Assembly (NCBI GenBank): GCA_003978475.1
Contig: QNZR01000150.1
Span: 1-11,806 of the forward strand
Length of the DNA stretch: 11,806 nucleotides
Direction: 5' to 3'
DNA from: Sulfurimonas sp.
GTDB taxonomy: Bacteria; Campylobacterota; Campylobacteria; Campylobacterales; Sulfurimonadaceae
Part shown: one piece after another, positions 1-7,340 of the stretch
Layout of the letters: each line of letters starts with the position of its first letter
Numbering within the stretch: the stretch's first letter is position 1
The notes under the pieces: generated by a model
What the model saw: only the letters and a program-made list of their open reading frames with translations
The model's database searches: none
What the model was told of the DNA's origin: nothing
Made by a program: the position numbers and the translations under genes

Positions 1-1
1 C

Positions 2-43
2 GGTAGCGGTGGGTGTCAAACTAGTTGTCAAGTTAAGTACTAA
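2..43 (+). CDS. Possible 3' end of a plus-strand gene with a Cys-rich tail (partial)
   Basis: Reading from base 2 on the plus strand, 13 sense codons and a TAA at 41-43 give the tail GSGGCQTSCQVKY. A Gly/Ser stretch followed by a CxxxC pair looks more like a real C-terminus than random translation, and a gene here would converge on the DUF3754 gene, which explains the non-coding stretch between them. The two Cys-Gln pairs are encoded by a direct repeat (TGTCAA at 14-19 and 26-31). The fragment is too short to assign a family, and it may simply be intergenic DNA with an open frame. No function is proposed. Confidence 0.25.
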   Translation, partial: GSGGCQTSCQVKY

Positions 44-146
44 ACAGTACCACCTTTTCTCGCTTTATTTTATCTGTAATGTTATTTATCTTTACTTTAT
101 TTGGGCAACTGGCCCGACATCCAGTGACATGGAACCTATCTTACAG
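44..146. other. AT-rich intergenic stretch between convergent ends
   Basis: About 100 bases lie between the stop of the DUF3754 gene and the putative plus-strand stop. The plus strand is rich in T-runs and TTTAT/TTATC words. Two small inverted repeats lie in or next to it: GTACT (37-41) with AGTAC (46-50), followed by CACC and four T's on the plus strand, and GGGC (103-106) with GCCC (112-115) around a 5-base loop. Neither is a convincing intrinsic terminator, because one stem is weak and the other has no T-tract on its 3' side. No gene or RNA was recognised. Confidence 0.5.
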
Positions 147-1391
147 TCACGAAGCGGCGTTGAGTTCATGAAGCCGTTTCAATGCTTCACCAGGGTGCTC
201 GACACGCAAACCCGCTTCACTCTCATGCACAAGCCCCAGTTCCAAAAGTTTGCGAACACCCGCGTCGACTTCAAAATTCATCGGAAGATTGTAGGTGTTC
301 ATCATGTATGTTTCAATGGCCTCATCTAATGCACGACGAGGCAATGGTTGAGGACTCTTAGAGAGAAACAGATAACTTAACAGCGCCTCTTTACTCTCTT
401 CACTCTCTGCCATATCTACCAGATGCGTCACGACACCGATGTTGTTGTCCAGATTGTAAAAATAGAGATTTTTTGCCAGCTGCGCCATGTAGCGGGTTCG
501 ATGCGTAAATACCGTCTTGATCTGGCGCCACAGTACCCCGCCAAAAGCACCCACGGCAGCCAATAGTGACAACGGCTCCATCATGGTACCGAGTTTGCCT
601 ATGAGTGTTGCCAGTGCGCCAATGGTTCCACCACCCCCGGTAATACCGATCTTCAGTTTGTCTTTGAGGGTCATTTTTACTTTGGTATTGGGAAAAAGCA
701 TTTCCAAATCGGCATGGGGAATGTCTTTAAATAGTTTCATATAAATGCGCTCTTGCCGCTCTTCTTCAAGTAACACCACATTGTTCTTACGCAATGATGC
801 CCGGACACTTTCAATACGGCGCCCCTCACGTGAAGCAATCTCTCTAGCACGATCTTCCAGCTGCTTGGGTTTCAACAGTAAAAACAGACGACGGTAGACA
901 TCCACACGAATACGCTCTTTTTTCAGATAAAGCGAACGCCAGTGCCGCTTCTCGTCATAACGGTGTGCTTCACCGCGATAAAAGAGCAGGATTTCCTCAA
1001 AATCATCAAAATCAACACTCACTTCGACTCCGTAGGGTGAGGTTTTATTCATCGCCGCATGCAGTACCTCCGGTGTCAACTCTTCATAATTGGCATACTC
1101 CAGAAGCGGTGTCACCGCAGCAACCAATGCTCCTTTGAGTGCGCCGTATTCCCTTGCGCTATAGGTCTGACGAGAGAGGAGATCGCTGTCGGGATTAAAC
1201 GGTCGGTAGAGCGTTTTAAGTCGTACCAGCTCACTGTAAAAATGATGATGATAGTACCGACGCAATGCATGAGCCATCCGCATATAATCCGACTCATCAA
1301 GCTTTAGATGGTGTATGAGATCGTGAGCCAACTCCTCATACGCAACAGGAATAAAGTGTTCTAAAACGGTATGGTCATACGCTAACTGCAT
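147..1391 (-). CDS. DUF3754 (TMEM143-like) family membrane protein
   Basis: A 414-aa protein of unknown biochemical role. Residues 216-234 (IYMKLFKDIPHADLEMLFP) match, from memory, the core signature of DUF3754, a family shared with eukaryotic TMEM143. Just after it a Gly-rich hydrophobic segment (about 247-266, with a GGGG run) and a second hydrophobic stretch (about 273-289) form a likely membrane hairpin. The long N-terminal part (1-215) is charged, soluble-looking and rich in His and Arg. The C-terminal part (about 300-414) looks like a small helical, possibly winged-helix, domain. The ATG follows directly on the TAG of the upstream transporter gene (TAGATG), with a GGAAGG ribosome site inside that gene's end, so the two should be translationally coupled. 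It is the last gene of the minus-strand run. The family call is fairly secure, but no function can be given. Confidence 0.8.
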   Translation of the reverse strand: MQLAYDHTVLEHFIPVAYEELAHDLIHHLKLDESDYMRMAHALRRYYHHHFYSELVRLKTLYRPFNPDSDLLSRQTYSAREYGALKGALVAAVTPLLEYANYEELTPEVLHAAMNKTSPYGVEVSVDFDDFEEILLFYRGEAHRYDEKRHWRSLYLKKERIRVDVYRRLFLLLKPKQLEDRAREIASREGRRIESVRASLRKNNVVLLEEERQERIYMKLFKDIPHADLEMLFPNTKVKMTLKDKLKIGITGGGGTIGALATLIGKLGTMMEPLSLLAAVGAFGGVLWRQIKTVFTHRTRYMAQLAKNLYFYNLDNNIGVVTHLVDMAESEESKEALLSYLFLSKSPQPLPRRALDEAIETYMMNTYNLPMNFEVDAGVRKLLELGLVHESEAGLRVEHPGEALKRLHELNAAS

Positions 1392-2741
1392 CTACAACAG
1401 TGCCTTCCAAAATACTTCAGCCACCAGTACAATAATAGCAATGCCAATCACGTTAAAGACCAAACCATATTTTGCCATCGTTCTAATGTGCACCACTCCG
1501 CTACTCATGGCAATAGCATTGGGTGCGGTGGCTATTGGAAGCATAAATGCGTAACTTGCACAGACGGTAGCAACCATCATAAACAGCGTTGTATTGATAC
1601 CCGTCTGCTCTGCAACGGAGTAAATAATGGGCAACATAATAGAAATCAGCGCCGTATTGGAAGTGATCTCGGTAGTAAAAGTAATAAGTACGGCAATACA
1701 AAACAGTAGCATCAGAGGTGCCATTGTCGTCATACTCACTAAATATGAAGCCAATTCATCAGCAAGTCCCGTCTGCGAAAAAGCCTTGGCAATGGAAAAT
1801 CCCGCACCAAATAAAAACATGATTTCATAGGGAACCTTTTTGGCATCTTCTTTCCACTCCAGCTGATGCAACGGCGGCAAAAAAAGCAGAAGTCCGGCAC
1901 TTAGCAAAATGACCGGCTCACTCATACCCAGACCGTTCCAGTAAGGTCTAATGGGTGCATTAAGCAGCAGCACCACAATCAATCCTCCCAGAACATAAAG
2001 CACTTTTTTCTGATTGGCATTAAGCGGTTCGAGATGATCTTCTCGTGCTACATGTAAATCTTTGACCCCCAATGACAAAACAAAACCCACCACCAACAAC
2101 ATGGCAAATACCACCGGAGAAACCATGAGCATCCACTGAAAAAAGGGAATCAGTTCCATCCCTTTGTCCTGCATAATACCAAGTAAAATGAGATTGGGTG
2201 GCGTGCCGATCGGTGTTAAAATACCTCCTACGCTCGCCCCATAAGCAATGGCCAGAGCAAAACGTACTTTCAGGCGTACCTCATCGGAAAGAAACAGTGC
2301 AATCGAGATGAGCAGCAGCGTCGTCGTAGTATTGGAGAGGACGGAACTTAAGAGCCCGGAAGTTATTACCAACGAGAAGATAATACCGCGCGCCGTATTG
2401 GGAAAAAAGCTTAAGATTTTATCTGATATCCAGCGATGCAGTCCACTTTTTTCTACTGCAATGGCAAGTAAAAACCCTCCTAAAAAAAGATAGATAATGG
2501 GATGAGCATAATTAACCGTGGTCTCTTTTACATGTAAAATGGAAAATGCCGGAAAGAGAATAATTGGCAGTAACGAGACCACCCCCAGCGGCAGGGCTTC
2601 ATTACTCCACAATGCCACCAACAGCGCAATAGAACCAATTAGCAGTGCCTGCGTCATCGTGACAAACGAGACCGAAGCAGCAAAAAATACCAATGCAATC
2701 CCCACTGCCATCATCAGATTTTTTACCTGTGTCGTCGGCAT
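1392..2741 (-). CDS. DASS-family sodium-coupled anion symporter (SLC13-like)
   Basis: A 449-aa inner-membrane transporter of the divalent anion:Na+ symporter family, importing a dicarboxylate, sulfate or similar dianion. Both Ser-Asn-Thr motifs that form the sodium and carboxylate sites in VcINDY are present (SNT at 136-138 and 361-363), each on a re-entrant hairpin. The first is followed by GTPPN (179-183). The family signature near the C-terminus is also visible (S396, F399, P402, N408 within CASYAFMLPIATAPNAIA). About eleven hydrophobic segments span the length, normal for the family. The start at MPTTQ lies 1 nt after the gpsA stop and is preferred. The frame is open another 40 codons upstream, but that extension lies inside gpsA and reads as a basic, Cys-rich peptide with no membrane character. 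The substrate cannot be read from sequence: succinate/malate, sulfate or another sulfur oxyanion are all possible. Confidence 0.9.
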   Translation of the reverse strand: MPTTQVKNLMMAVGIALVFFAASVSFVTMTQALLIGSIALLVALWSNEALPLGVVSLLPIILFPAFSILHVKETTVNYAHPIIYLFLGGFLLAIAVEKSGLHRWISDKILSFFPNTARGIIFSLVITSGLLSSVLSNTTTTLLLISIALFLSDEVRLKVRFALAIAYGASVGGILTPIGTPPNLILLGIMQDKGMELIPFFQWMLMVSPVVFAMLLVVGFVLSLGVKDLHVAREDHLEPLNANQKKVLYVLGGLIVVLLLNAPIRPYWNGLGMSEPVILLSAGLLLFLPPLHQLEWKEDAKKVPYEIMFLFGAGFSIAKAFSQTGLADELASYLVSMTTMAPLMLLFCIAVLITFTTEITSNTALISIMLPIIYSVAEQTGINTTLFMMVATVCASYAFMLPIATAPNAIAMSSGVVHIRTMAKYGLVFNVIGIAIIVLVAEVFWKALL

Positions 2742-2742
2742 C

Positions 2743-3633
2743 TTATTGTGACAGCAGATCACGCAAACTGTCTTGCGGATCTTTCCCTTCCAACATATTG
2801 TAAACCTCGCGTGCAATCGGCAAATAAAGCTCCTTCTCCTGTGCGATTTTTTGTAAAGCATAGGCCGTACCGATACCCTCGGCTACCTCTGCTAGCTCTT
2901 GTAAGATCAGCTCTTGCGATTGACCTTTGGCCATTCCCAGCCCAACACGAAAATTTCGTGACATCGTTGAGCTTGCCGTCAAAAAAAGATCCCCCGCACC
3001 GCTGAGTCCAATAAAACTCTCATCACGCGCACCGTAACTTTTACCAAAACGCTGCATCTCGACCAGACCCCTGGCAATCAGCGAAGCTGCCGCATTGTTA
3101 CCCAGATGCAGCCCTTCACAGATGCCTGCGGCAATGGCAATGACATTTTTGTACGCACCGCATACCTCTGCACCAATAACATCCGTAGAGTAGTAGGTTT
3201 TCATAAAATCAGGGAAAAAAGTGCCAAAGGTTTCCGCCAGAGAGTGATTGTAAGAGTTAATTACTACCGCTGTCGGCAGAGACTGCATGACCTCGGCGGC
3301 GAAAGAGGGACCCGAAAGATAGGCAAGATTCTCGGAAGGGATGCAGGTTTCAAATATCTCATTTAAAAAGCGTCCGCTCTCTGCTTCAATACCTTTAGCC
3401 GCCACAAGCACTTTTTGCTCCTTGTAAACAAAATGCTCACACAGCCATCTGCCGACTTCTTGCGCCGGAATAGCAAAAACAAGGTAACGACATGCCAATG
3501 CCGTTTCCAAACTGACAAAGCCTTCCATATCTCGCACTGTTCTGGACGTTATAACCGCGTTATGGTTGTGTCTGATGGCTCTATAGAGAGCGTACCCCCA
3601 CTTTCCGGCACCGATAACAGCAATATCACTCAT
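2743..3633 (-). CDS. gpsA: NAD(P)+-dependent glycerol-3-phosphate dehydrogenase
   Basis: A cytosolic enzyme that reduces dihydroxyacetone phosphate to sn-glycerol-3-phosphate, the backbone precursor of phospholipids. The 296-aa chain starts with the Rossmann dinucleotide loop (VIGAGKWG, residues 6-13), then has AAKGIE (78-83), LSGPSFAAEV (106-115), the catalytic-lysine motif GAYKN (159-163, K162) and the C-terminal signature GLSGAGDLFLT (209-219) followed by SRN (225-227). The length is slightly short for GpsA but no motif is missing. The ATG overlaps the TGA of the RCK gene (ATGA), and a good AAGGAG site at 3640-3645, spaced 6 nt, supports this start. In Campylobacter gpsA sits next to gatB. 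Here the two are separated by the channel and RCK genes, which suggests insertion of that pair into an older gatB-gpsA neighbourhood. Confidence 0.96.
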   Translation of the reverse strand: MSDIAVIGAGKWGYALYRAIRHNHNAVITSRTVRDMEGFVSLETALACRYLVFAIPAQEVGRWLCEHFVYKEQKVLVAAKGIEAESGRFLNEIFETCIPSENLAYLSGPSFAAEVMQSLPTAVVINSYNHSLAETFGTFFPDFMKTYYSTDVIGAEVCGAYKNVIAIAAGICEGLHLGNNAAASLIARGLVEMQRFGKSYGARDESFIGLSGAGDLFLTASSTMSRNFRVGLGMAKGQSQELILQELAEVAEGIGTAYALQKIAQEKELYLPIAREVYNMLEGKDPQDSLRDLLSQ

Positions 3634-4331
3634 CCTCTGCTCCTTTTTATCTCCTGATTAAACCGGTCAATATCTTCTTGTAGACCAATAACAACCAATA
3701 CATCACCCACACTGATAGTGTGGTTAAAACCTTTGGCGGTAAAAACAAAATTGGTATCGAGTTTGCCATCGACAATAGCAAGCAAAATAAGATTGTACAT
3801 CTCTTTCAATGACAGAGCATGACTGTTCCTGCCGACAACAGAATCTCCCTCCGCAACCGTAATTTGCGAAATTTTAATATCGCTGTCTTCGTATAAAATA
3901 TTGTGCAGTACATTGGTCACTACCGGTTTTTCCAAAATCTCGCTAATGAGATTGGCAGTAATTTGTACAATCGGCAAAATTCTGTTGGCTCCGGCGATTT
4001 TAAGCTTATTGATGCCTTCGGTATCTTTTGCCAGCGCCACAATATACATATGGGAAAATTCTGCCCGTAGTGAAATGGTTAAAAAAATATTGTGAGCATC
4101 ATCTTCTAAAGTACAAAAGGCTACCGTATTCTCAATATGATACTCCTGCTCAATCTCACTCCACTCATCACTCAAATCAAAAATCGAGACACGAAAACCG
4201 TCGCTCTCCGCCTGATGACGCAAGGTCTCATCTAAAATAAAAATATGCACCCGTTCATATTCTGAAGCAATTTGAGAGGCGATCTGACGCGCATATTCGT
4301 TATAACCGAAAATCAGGGCATTTTTTTTCAT
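3630..4331 (-). CDS. Soluble RCK (TrkA-N/TrkA-C) protein, likely partner of the adjacent K+ channel
   Basis: A 233-aa cytoplasmic protein with the layout of an RCK/KTN subunit: an N-terminal Rossmann-like half (about 1-135) and a TrkA_C half (about 152-220, with VVGRNSHALSL at 165-175 and GDVLVVIG at 209-216). There are no transmembrane helices. The nucleotide-loop position reads FGYNEYARQIA (8-18), so only the first Gly of the usual GxGxxG is kept and NAD/NADH/ATP binding may be altered or lost. Its ATG overlaps the TGA of the channel gene (ATGA), so the two are translationally coupled. The best inference is that it joins the channel's own RCK domains in a mixed gating ring. Alternatives are a TrkA/KtrA-type regulator of another K+ transporter; no trkH/ktrB is in the window. 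Confidence 0.85.
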   Translation of the reverse strand: MKKNALIFGYNEYARQIASQIASEYERVHIFILDETLRHQAESDGFRVSIFDLSDEWSEIEQEYHIENTVAFCTLEDDAHNIFLTISLRAEFSHMYIVALAKDTEGINKLKIAGANRILPIVQITANLISEILEKPVVTNVLHNILYEDSDIKISQITVAEGDSVVGRNSHALSLKEMYNLILLAIVDGKLDTNFVFTAKGFNHTISVGDVLVVIGLQEDIDRFNQEIKRSRG

Positions 4332-5905
4332 CGGTATCTCTTTTTTACATGTAAATCACGTTTAAACTCTTTAATGAGCACATTTGAGCCGATAATCAAA
4401 AGAATGTCACCGTTATGCAGACGCTCATGCGCATCCGGGTTAAAAAGAAACGCACCGCCGTTAACAGGACTAATACCCATTAAAATAATACGGTAATACT
4501 CGGTATCGAGATCTCCGACATCGTGATATTGTGAACAGATATACTCATCAATAACAATCTCTTCGGTCAGTACATCACTCTGCTCCGAACGCAAAGCATG
4601 AATCGCCTCAAAAGCAACCGGCATTCCACTGAATTCTTTAGCAACCATGCCAACGAGTTCTTGCGCATAAATCACCTCATTCACACCCGCAAGCAGGAGT
4701 TTTTTTCGGTTATGCTGATGAATTAGCAGCGAAAGCAACATGACCTCTTTGTCCATGGAACGGAGGGTCAAAGCAGCATAAACATTACTGACATCGTCAT
4801 ATTCCAGACACAATACCGCACGAACCTGCTCTTTAAAATCAATGCCCAATTTTGCATAACTCGCCAAAGCTCCCGGATCTCCTATGACGGCCTTGAGACG
4901 ATGTGATGTTGCCAGTTTGACACGCTCGACATCACGATCGAGTACGACAATATTTTTACCGTGACGGCGTAATTTGGCGGCTACCTGCTGGGCTGTTTTG
5001 GTGTAGCCGCAGATAAGATAAAACGTTTTTAATGCCGAGATATTTTCAATGAGTTTGTTCTCGACAATATCGTCCATACGCTCCGTGAATGCAGAAACAA
5101 TAATAGACGTGCTAAATGACAGTACGGCAATACCCGAGATAATAATAAACATCGCCACCACCTGACCACCCTCGGTTTTGGGAACCAAATCGCCAAAACC
5201 CACGGTAGAAATGGTGACCAAAGACCAGTAGAACGCCTCAAAAAGTGTATTAATCTGCGAATTGGGATGGTTGGCTTCCATCACATAAATAAGTACGCCC
5301 GAAACAAAAACCACAATAGCGGCAAACATCAAAAGAGTCAGCAACTCATGCTTTTTATGGGTCAATACCGAGAGCAGATGGCGGATACTGTTGGTATAGC
5401 GAAACAGTTTAAACACCCGAAAAAGAATAAAAAGCCGTAAAAGCCGCAACTCGTGGAAAAACGGCATAATGGCAAAAAGATCAATAATTGCCGAGGGCGA
5501 ACTCATATATTGAAATTTGACATAGGCAATGGCTTTCAGTGCTTTAAAGGGGTTGAATTCACGTTGTAAAAACTCATCATGCTCATAACGATCAATAATA
5601 ATTTTAGAGTTGTCATTGTAGACCCACATACGCAACAGGTACTCAATGAGAAAGATAATAGAGATAACATAGTCATTAAAAAACTGTAAAAAATCATGCG
5701 ATTCGTACTTGACTTCACGAATCAGAATGATCACACTGGAGAGAATGAGTACTACCATGACAATATCAAAATATTTTTTGTAGCGGTAGGAGTTGTTCTC
5801 CATCAGGTTATAAAAAAACTTTTTTACCGCCTTGTAGGAGGCTGAGCCGTTTAATACATAGGCACTTTTCACCATGAAACGCGCAAAGGGTTTCATTGCT
5901 ACCAT
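4328..5905 (-). CDS. Voltage-gated-like six-helix potassium channel with C-terminal RCK domain
   Basis: A 525-aa inner-membrane K+ channel. Helices S1-S6 are visible at about 46-62, 77-95, 138-151, 153-172, 186-208 and 248-272. The selectivity filter is TVGFGD (234-239) in the pore loop. S4 carries spaced basic residues (R154, R157, R163, K166, R169), as in voltage-sensing channels. The cytoplasmic part has a TrkA_N/RCK domain (about 294-415) and a TrkA_C domain (about 445-512). The nucleotide loop reads CGYTKTAQ (299-306), with the second and third Gly of the usual GYGxxG replaced by T and A. The start used is 2 nt after the gatB stop. An ATG three codons in (MKPF) is an equally possible start, as neither has a strong ribosome site. 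It is coupled to the RCK gene downstream. Probable role: K+ flux and membrane-potential or osmotic adjustment. It resembles the Kch/HpKchA type, but the gene name is not certain. Confidence 0.92.
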   Translation of the reverse strand: MVAMKPFARFMVKSAYVLNGSASYKAVKKFFYNLMENNSYRYKKYFDIVMVVLILSSVIILIREVKYESHDFLQFFNDYVISIIFLIEYLLRMWVYNDNSKIIIDRYEHDEFLQREFNPFKALKAIAYVKFQYMSSPSAIIDLFAIMPFFHELRLLRLFILFRVFKLFRYTNSIRHLLSVLTHKKHELLTLLMFAAIVVFVSGVLIYVMEANHPNSQINTLFEAFYWSLVTISTVGFGDLVPKTEGGQVVAMFIIISGIAVLSFSTSIIVSAFTERMDDIVENKLIENISALKTFYLICGYTKTAQQVAAKLRRHGKNIVVLDRDVERVKLATSHRLKAVIGDPGALASYAKLGIDFKEQVRAVLCLEYDDVSNVYAALTLRSMDKEVMLLSLLIHQHNRKKLLLAGVNEVIYAQELVGMVAKEFSGMPVAFEAIHALRSEQSDVLTEEIVIDEYICSQYHDVGDLDTEYYRIILMGISPVNGGAFLFNPDAHERLHNGDILLIIGSNVLIKEFKRDLHVKKRYR

Positions 5906-5907
5906 GC

Positions 5908-7332
5908 CTAACTCAATTTAGATTTTAAAATATCGTTGACCGCCTGTGGGTTGGCACTTCCTCTGGAGGCTTTCATGGTCTGACCGACAAAAAAACCAAA
6001 GAGTTTCTCTTTGCCGTTTCGATACTCTTGAACCTTGTCCGCATTGGCGGCGAGAATCTCATCGACAATTTTCTCAATGGCTCCGGTATCACTAACCTGC
6101 TTGAGACCGAGTGTCTCAATGACACTCTCAACCGATACGTCATGTTCCATCAAATAATCCAGTACCTCTTTAGCCGCTTTTCCGCTAATAGTCTGGTCTT
6201 CAATACGCTTGACCAATACCCCTAAAGTCCGGGCACTCACCGGTGAGTTTTCAATATTGACATGACCGCTAAAGCGACCCTGCAACTCTACAGTCAACCA
6301 GGTCGTTGCATTTTTGGCGCTGATCCCCTCACGCATCATGGTTTCAAAATAACATGCCATCTCCAAAGAACTGGTAATCACGGAGGCATTGTAGGTATTC
6401 ATGCCGTACTCACGGACAAAACGCGCACGTTTCTCATCGGGAAGTTCGGGAATCTGGGTAAACGTCTCATACATGGCATCATCAACCACGACTTTCAACA
6501 GATCGGGCTCGGGGAAATAACGGTAATCGGCAGCTTCCTCTTTGCCGCGCATGGAGCGGGTCTCCTGCTTACTCTGGTCAAACAAACGGGTCTCCTGATA
6601 AATCTCTTCATCATATACCCCATCTTCCCACGCTTCAATTTGACGGGCAACCTCAATTTCAATAGCCTTTTGAATAAAGCGAAAACTGTTAATATTTTTA
6701 ATCTCAACACGGGTATACAGCTTGTCATCACCTTTGGGACGGATAGAGACATTAACATCCACCCGAAACGAGCCCTCCTGCATGTTGGCATCGCTAATAT
6801 CCAAATAACGAACAATGGCATGCAGCTTTTTCAGATATAAAATCACCTCGTCACTTGAACGCATGTCAGGTTCAGAGACAATCTCAAGCAGCGGTGTTCC
6901 CGCACGATTGAGATCGACTTTGGAGATATCACCTTCATGAATATTTTTACCGGCATCGGCTTCAATGTGGGCACGGTTGATGCGAATGACTTTATGGCTA
7001 CCGTCTTCAAAATCTATTTGCAATGTTCCATGCTCAACAATCGGCGTATAGAGTTGTGTGATCTGATAGGCACTGGGACTGTCGGGATAAAAATAACTTT
7101 TACGATCGAAATACGAGGTTCGGTTAATGGTCGCATGCACCGCGGTTCCAAACATTACCGATTTTTCCAAAACACTGCGATTAAGTACCGGCAAAGCACC
7201 CGGGAGAGCCAGGCAGGTTGGACAGGTATTGCTATTTTGCTGATGGTTAAAACTCGTTGGACACGAGCAAAAAAGTTTTGTTTTTGTATTTAACTGTACA
7301 TGAACCTCAAGACCAATAACGATTTCAAACAT
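5908..7332 (-). CDS. gatB: Asp-tRNA(Asn)/Glu-tRNA(Gln) amidotransferase subunit B
   Basis: The tRNA-binding kinase subunit of GatCAB, which converts misacylated Glu-tRNA(Gln) and Asp-tRNA(Asn) to Gln- and Asn-tRNA. In Campylobacterota, which generally lack GlnRS and AsnRS, this is the route to both. The 474 aa are full length and show GLEVHVQL (7-14), a CxC...CxxC zinc site (C22, C24, C37, C40), the FDRKSYFYPD motif, a VDLNRAGTPLLEIVSEPD stretch, RVDVNVSIRP, VEIKNINSF and a C-terminal YqeY/GatB helical domain ending in KASRGSANPQ. An AAGGA site (7338-7342), spaced 5 nt from the ATG, overlaps the stop codon of the upstream gene and supports the start. gatA and gatC are not in the window, which is common in this group. 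Confidence 0.98.
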   Translation of the reverse strand: MFEIVIGLEVHVQLNTKTKLFCSCPTSFNHQQNSNTCPTCLALPGALPVLNRSVLEKSVMFGTAVHATINRTSYFDRKSYFYPDSPSAYQITQLYTPIVEHGTLQIDFEDGSHKVIRINRAHIEADAGKNIHEGDISKVDLNRAGTPLLEIVSEPDMRSSDEVILYLKKLHAIVRYLDISDANMQEGSFRVDVNVSIRPKGDDKLYTRVEIKNINSFRFIQKAIEIEVARQIEAWEDGVYDEEIYQETRLFDQSKQETRSMRGKEEAADYRYFPEPDLLKVVVDDAMYETFTQIPELPDEKRARFVREYGMNTYNASVITSSLEMACYFETMMREGISAKNATTWLTVELQGRFSGHVNIENSPVSARTLGVLVKRIEDQTISGKAAKEVLDYLMEHDVSVESVIETLGLKQVSDTGAIEKIVDEILAANADKVQEYRNGKEKLFGFFVGQTMKASRGSANPQAVNDILKSKLS

Positions 7333-7340
7333 TCCATTCC

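Noticed and set aside
14..31. Two TTGACA words on the minus strand (direct repeat TGTCAA-ACTAGT-TGTCAA on the plus strand) as paired -35 boxes
   Set aside because: No TATAAT lies at suitable spacing within the window. On the plus strand the repeat is explained as well by Cys-Gln codons.
103..115. GGGC/GCCC hairpin as terminator of the minus-strand run
   Set aside because: Only 4 bp, and on the minus strand it is followed by A-rich, not T-rich, sequence.
9..329. A 106-codon plus-strand open frame starting at GTG 9
   Set aside because: Most of it is antisense to the 3' end of the DUF3754 gene, it has no ribosome site, and the translated sequence shows no family features.
2742..2861. A 40-codon N-terminal extension of the DASS transporter
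   Set aside because: It lies inside gpsA in another frame, is basic and Cys-rich, and the normal DASS N-terminus starts at the ATG at 2741.
6262..6840. A 192-codon plus-strand open frame
   Set aside because: It is wholly antisense to gatB, which is full length with all its motifs. Composition follows the opposite-strand codons.
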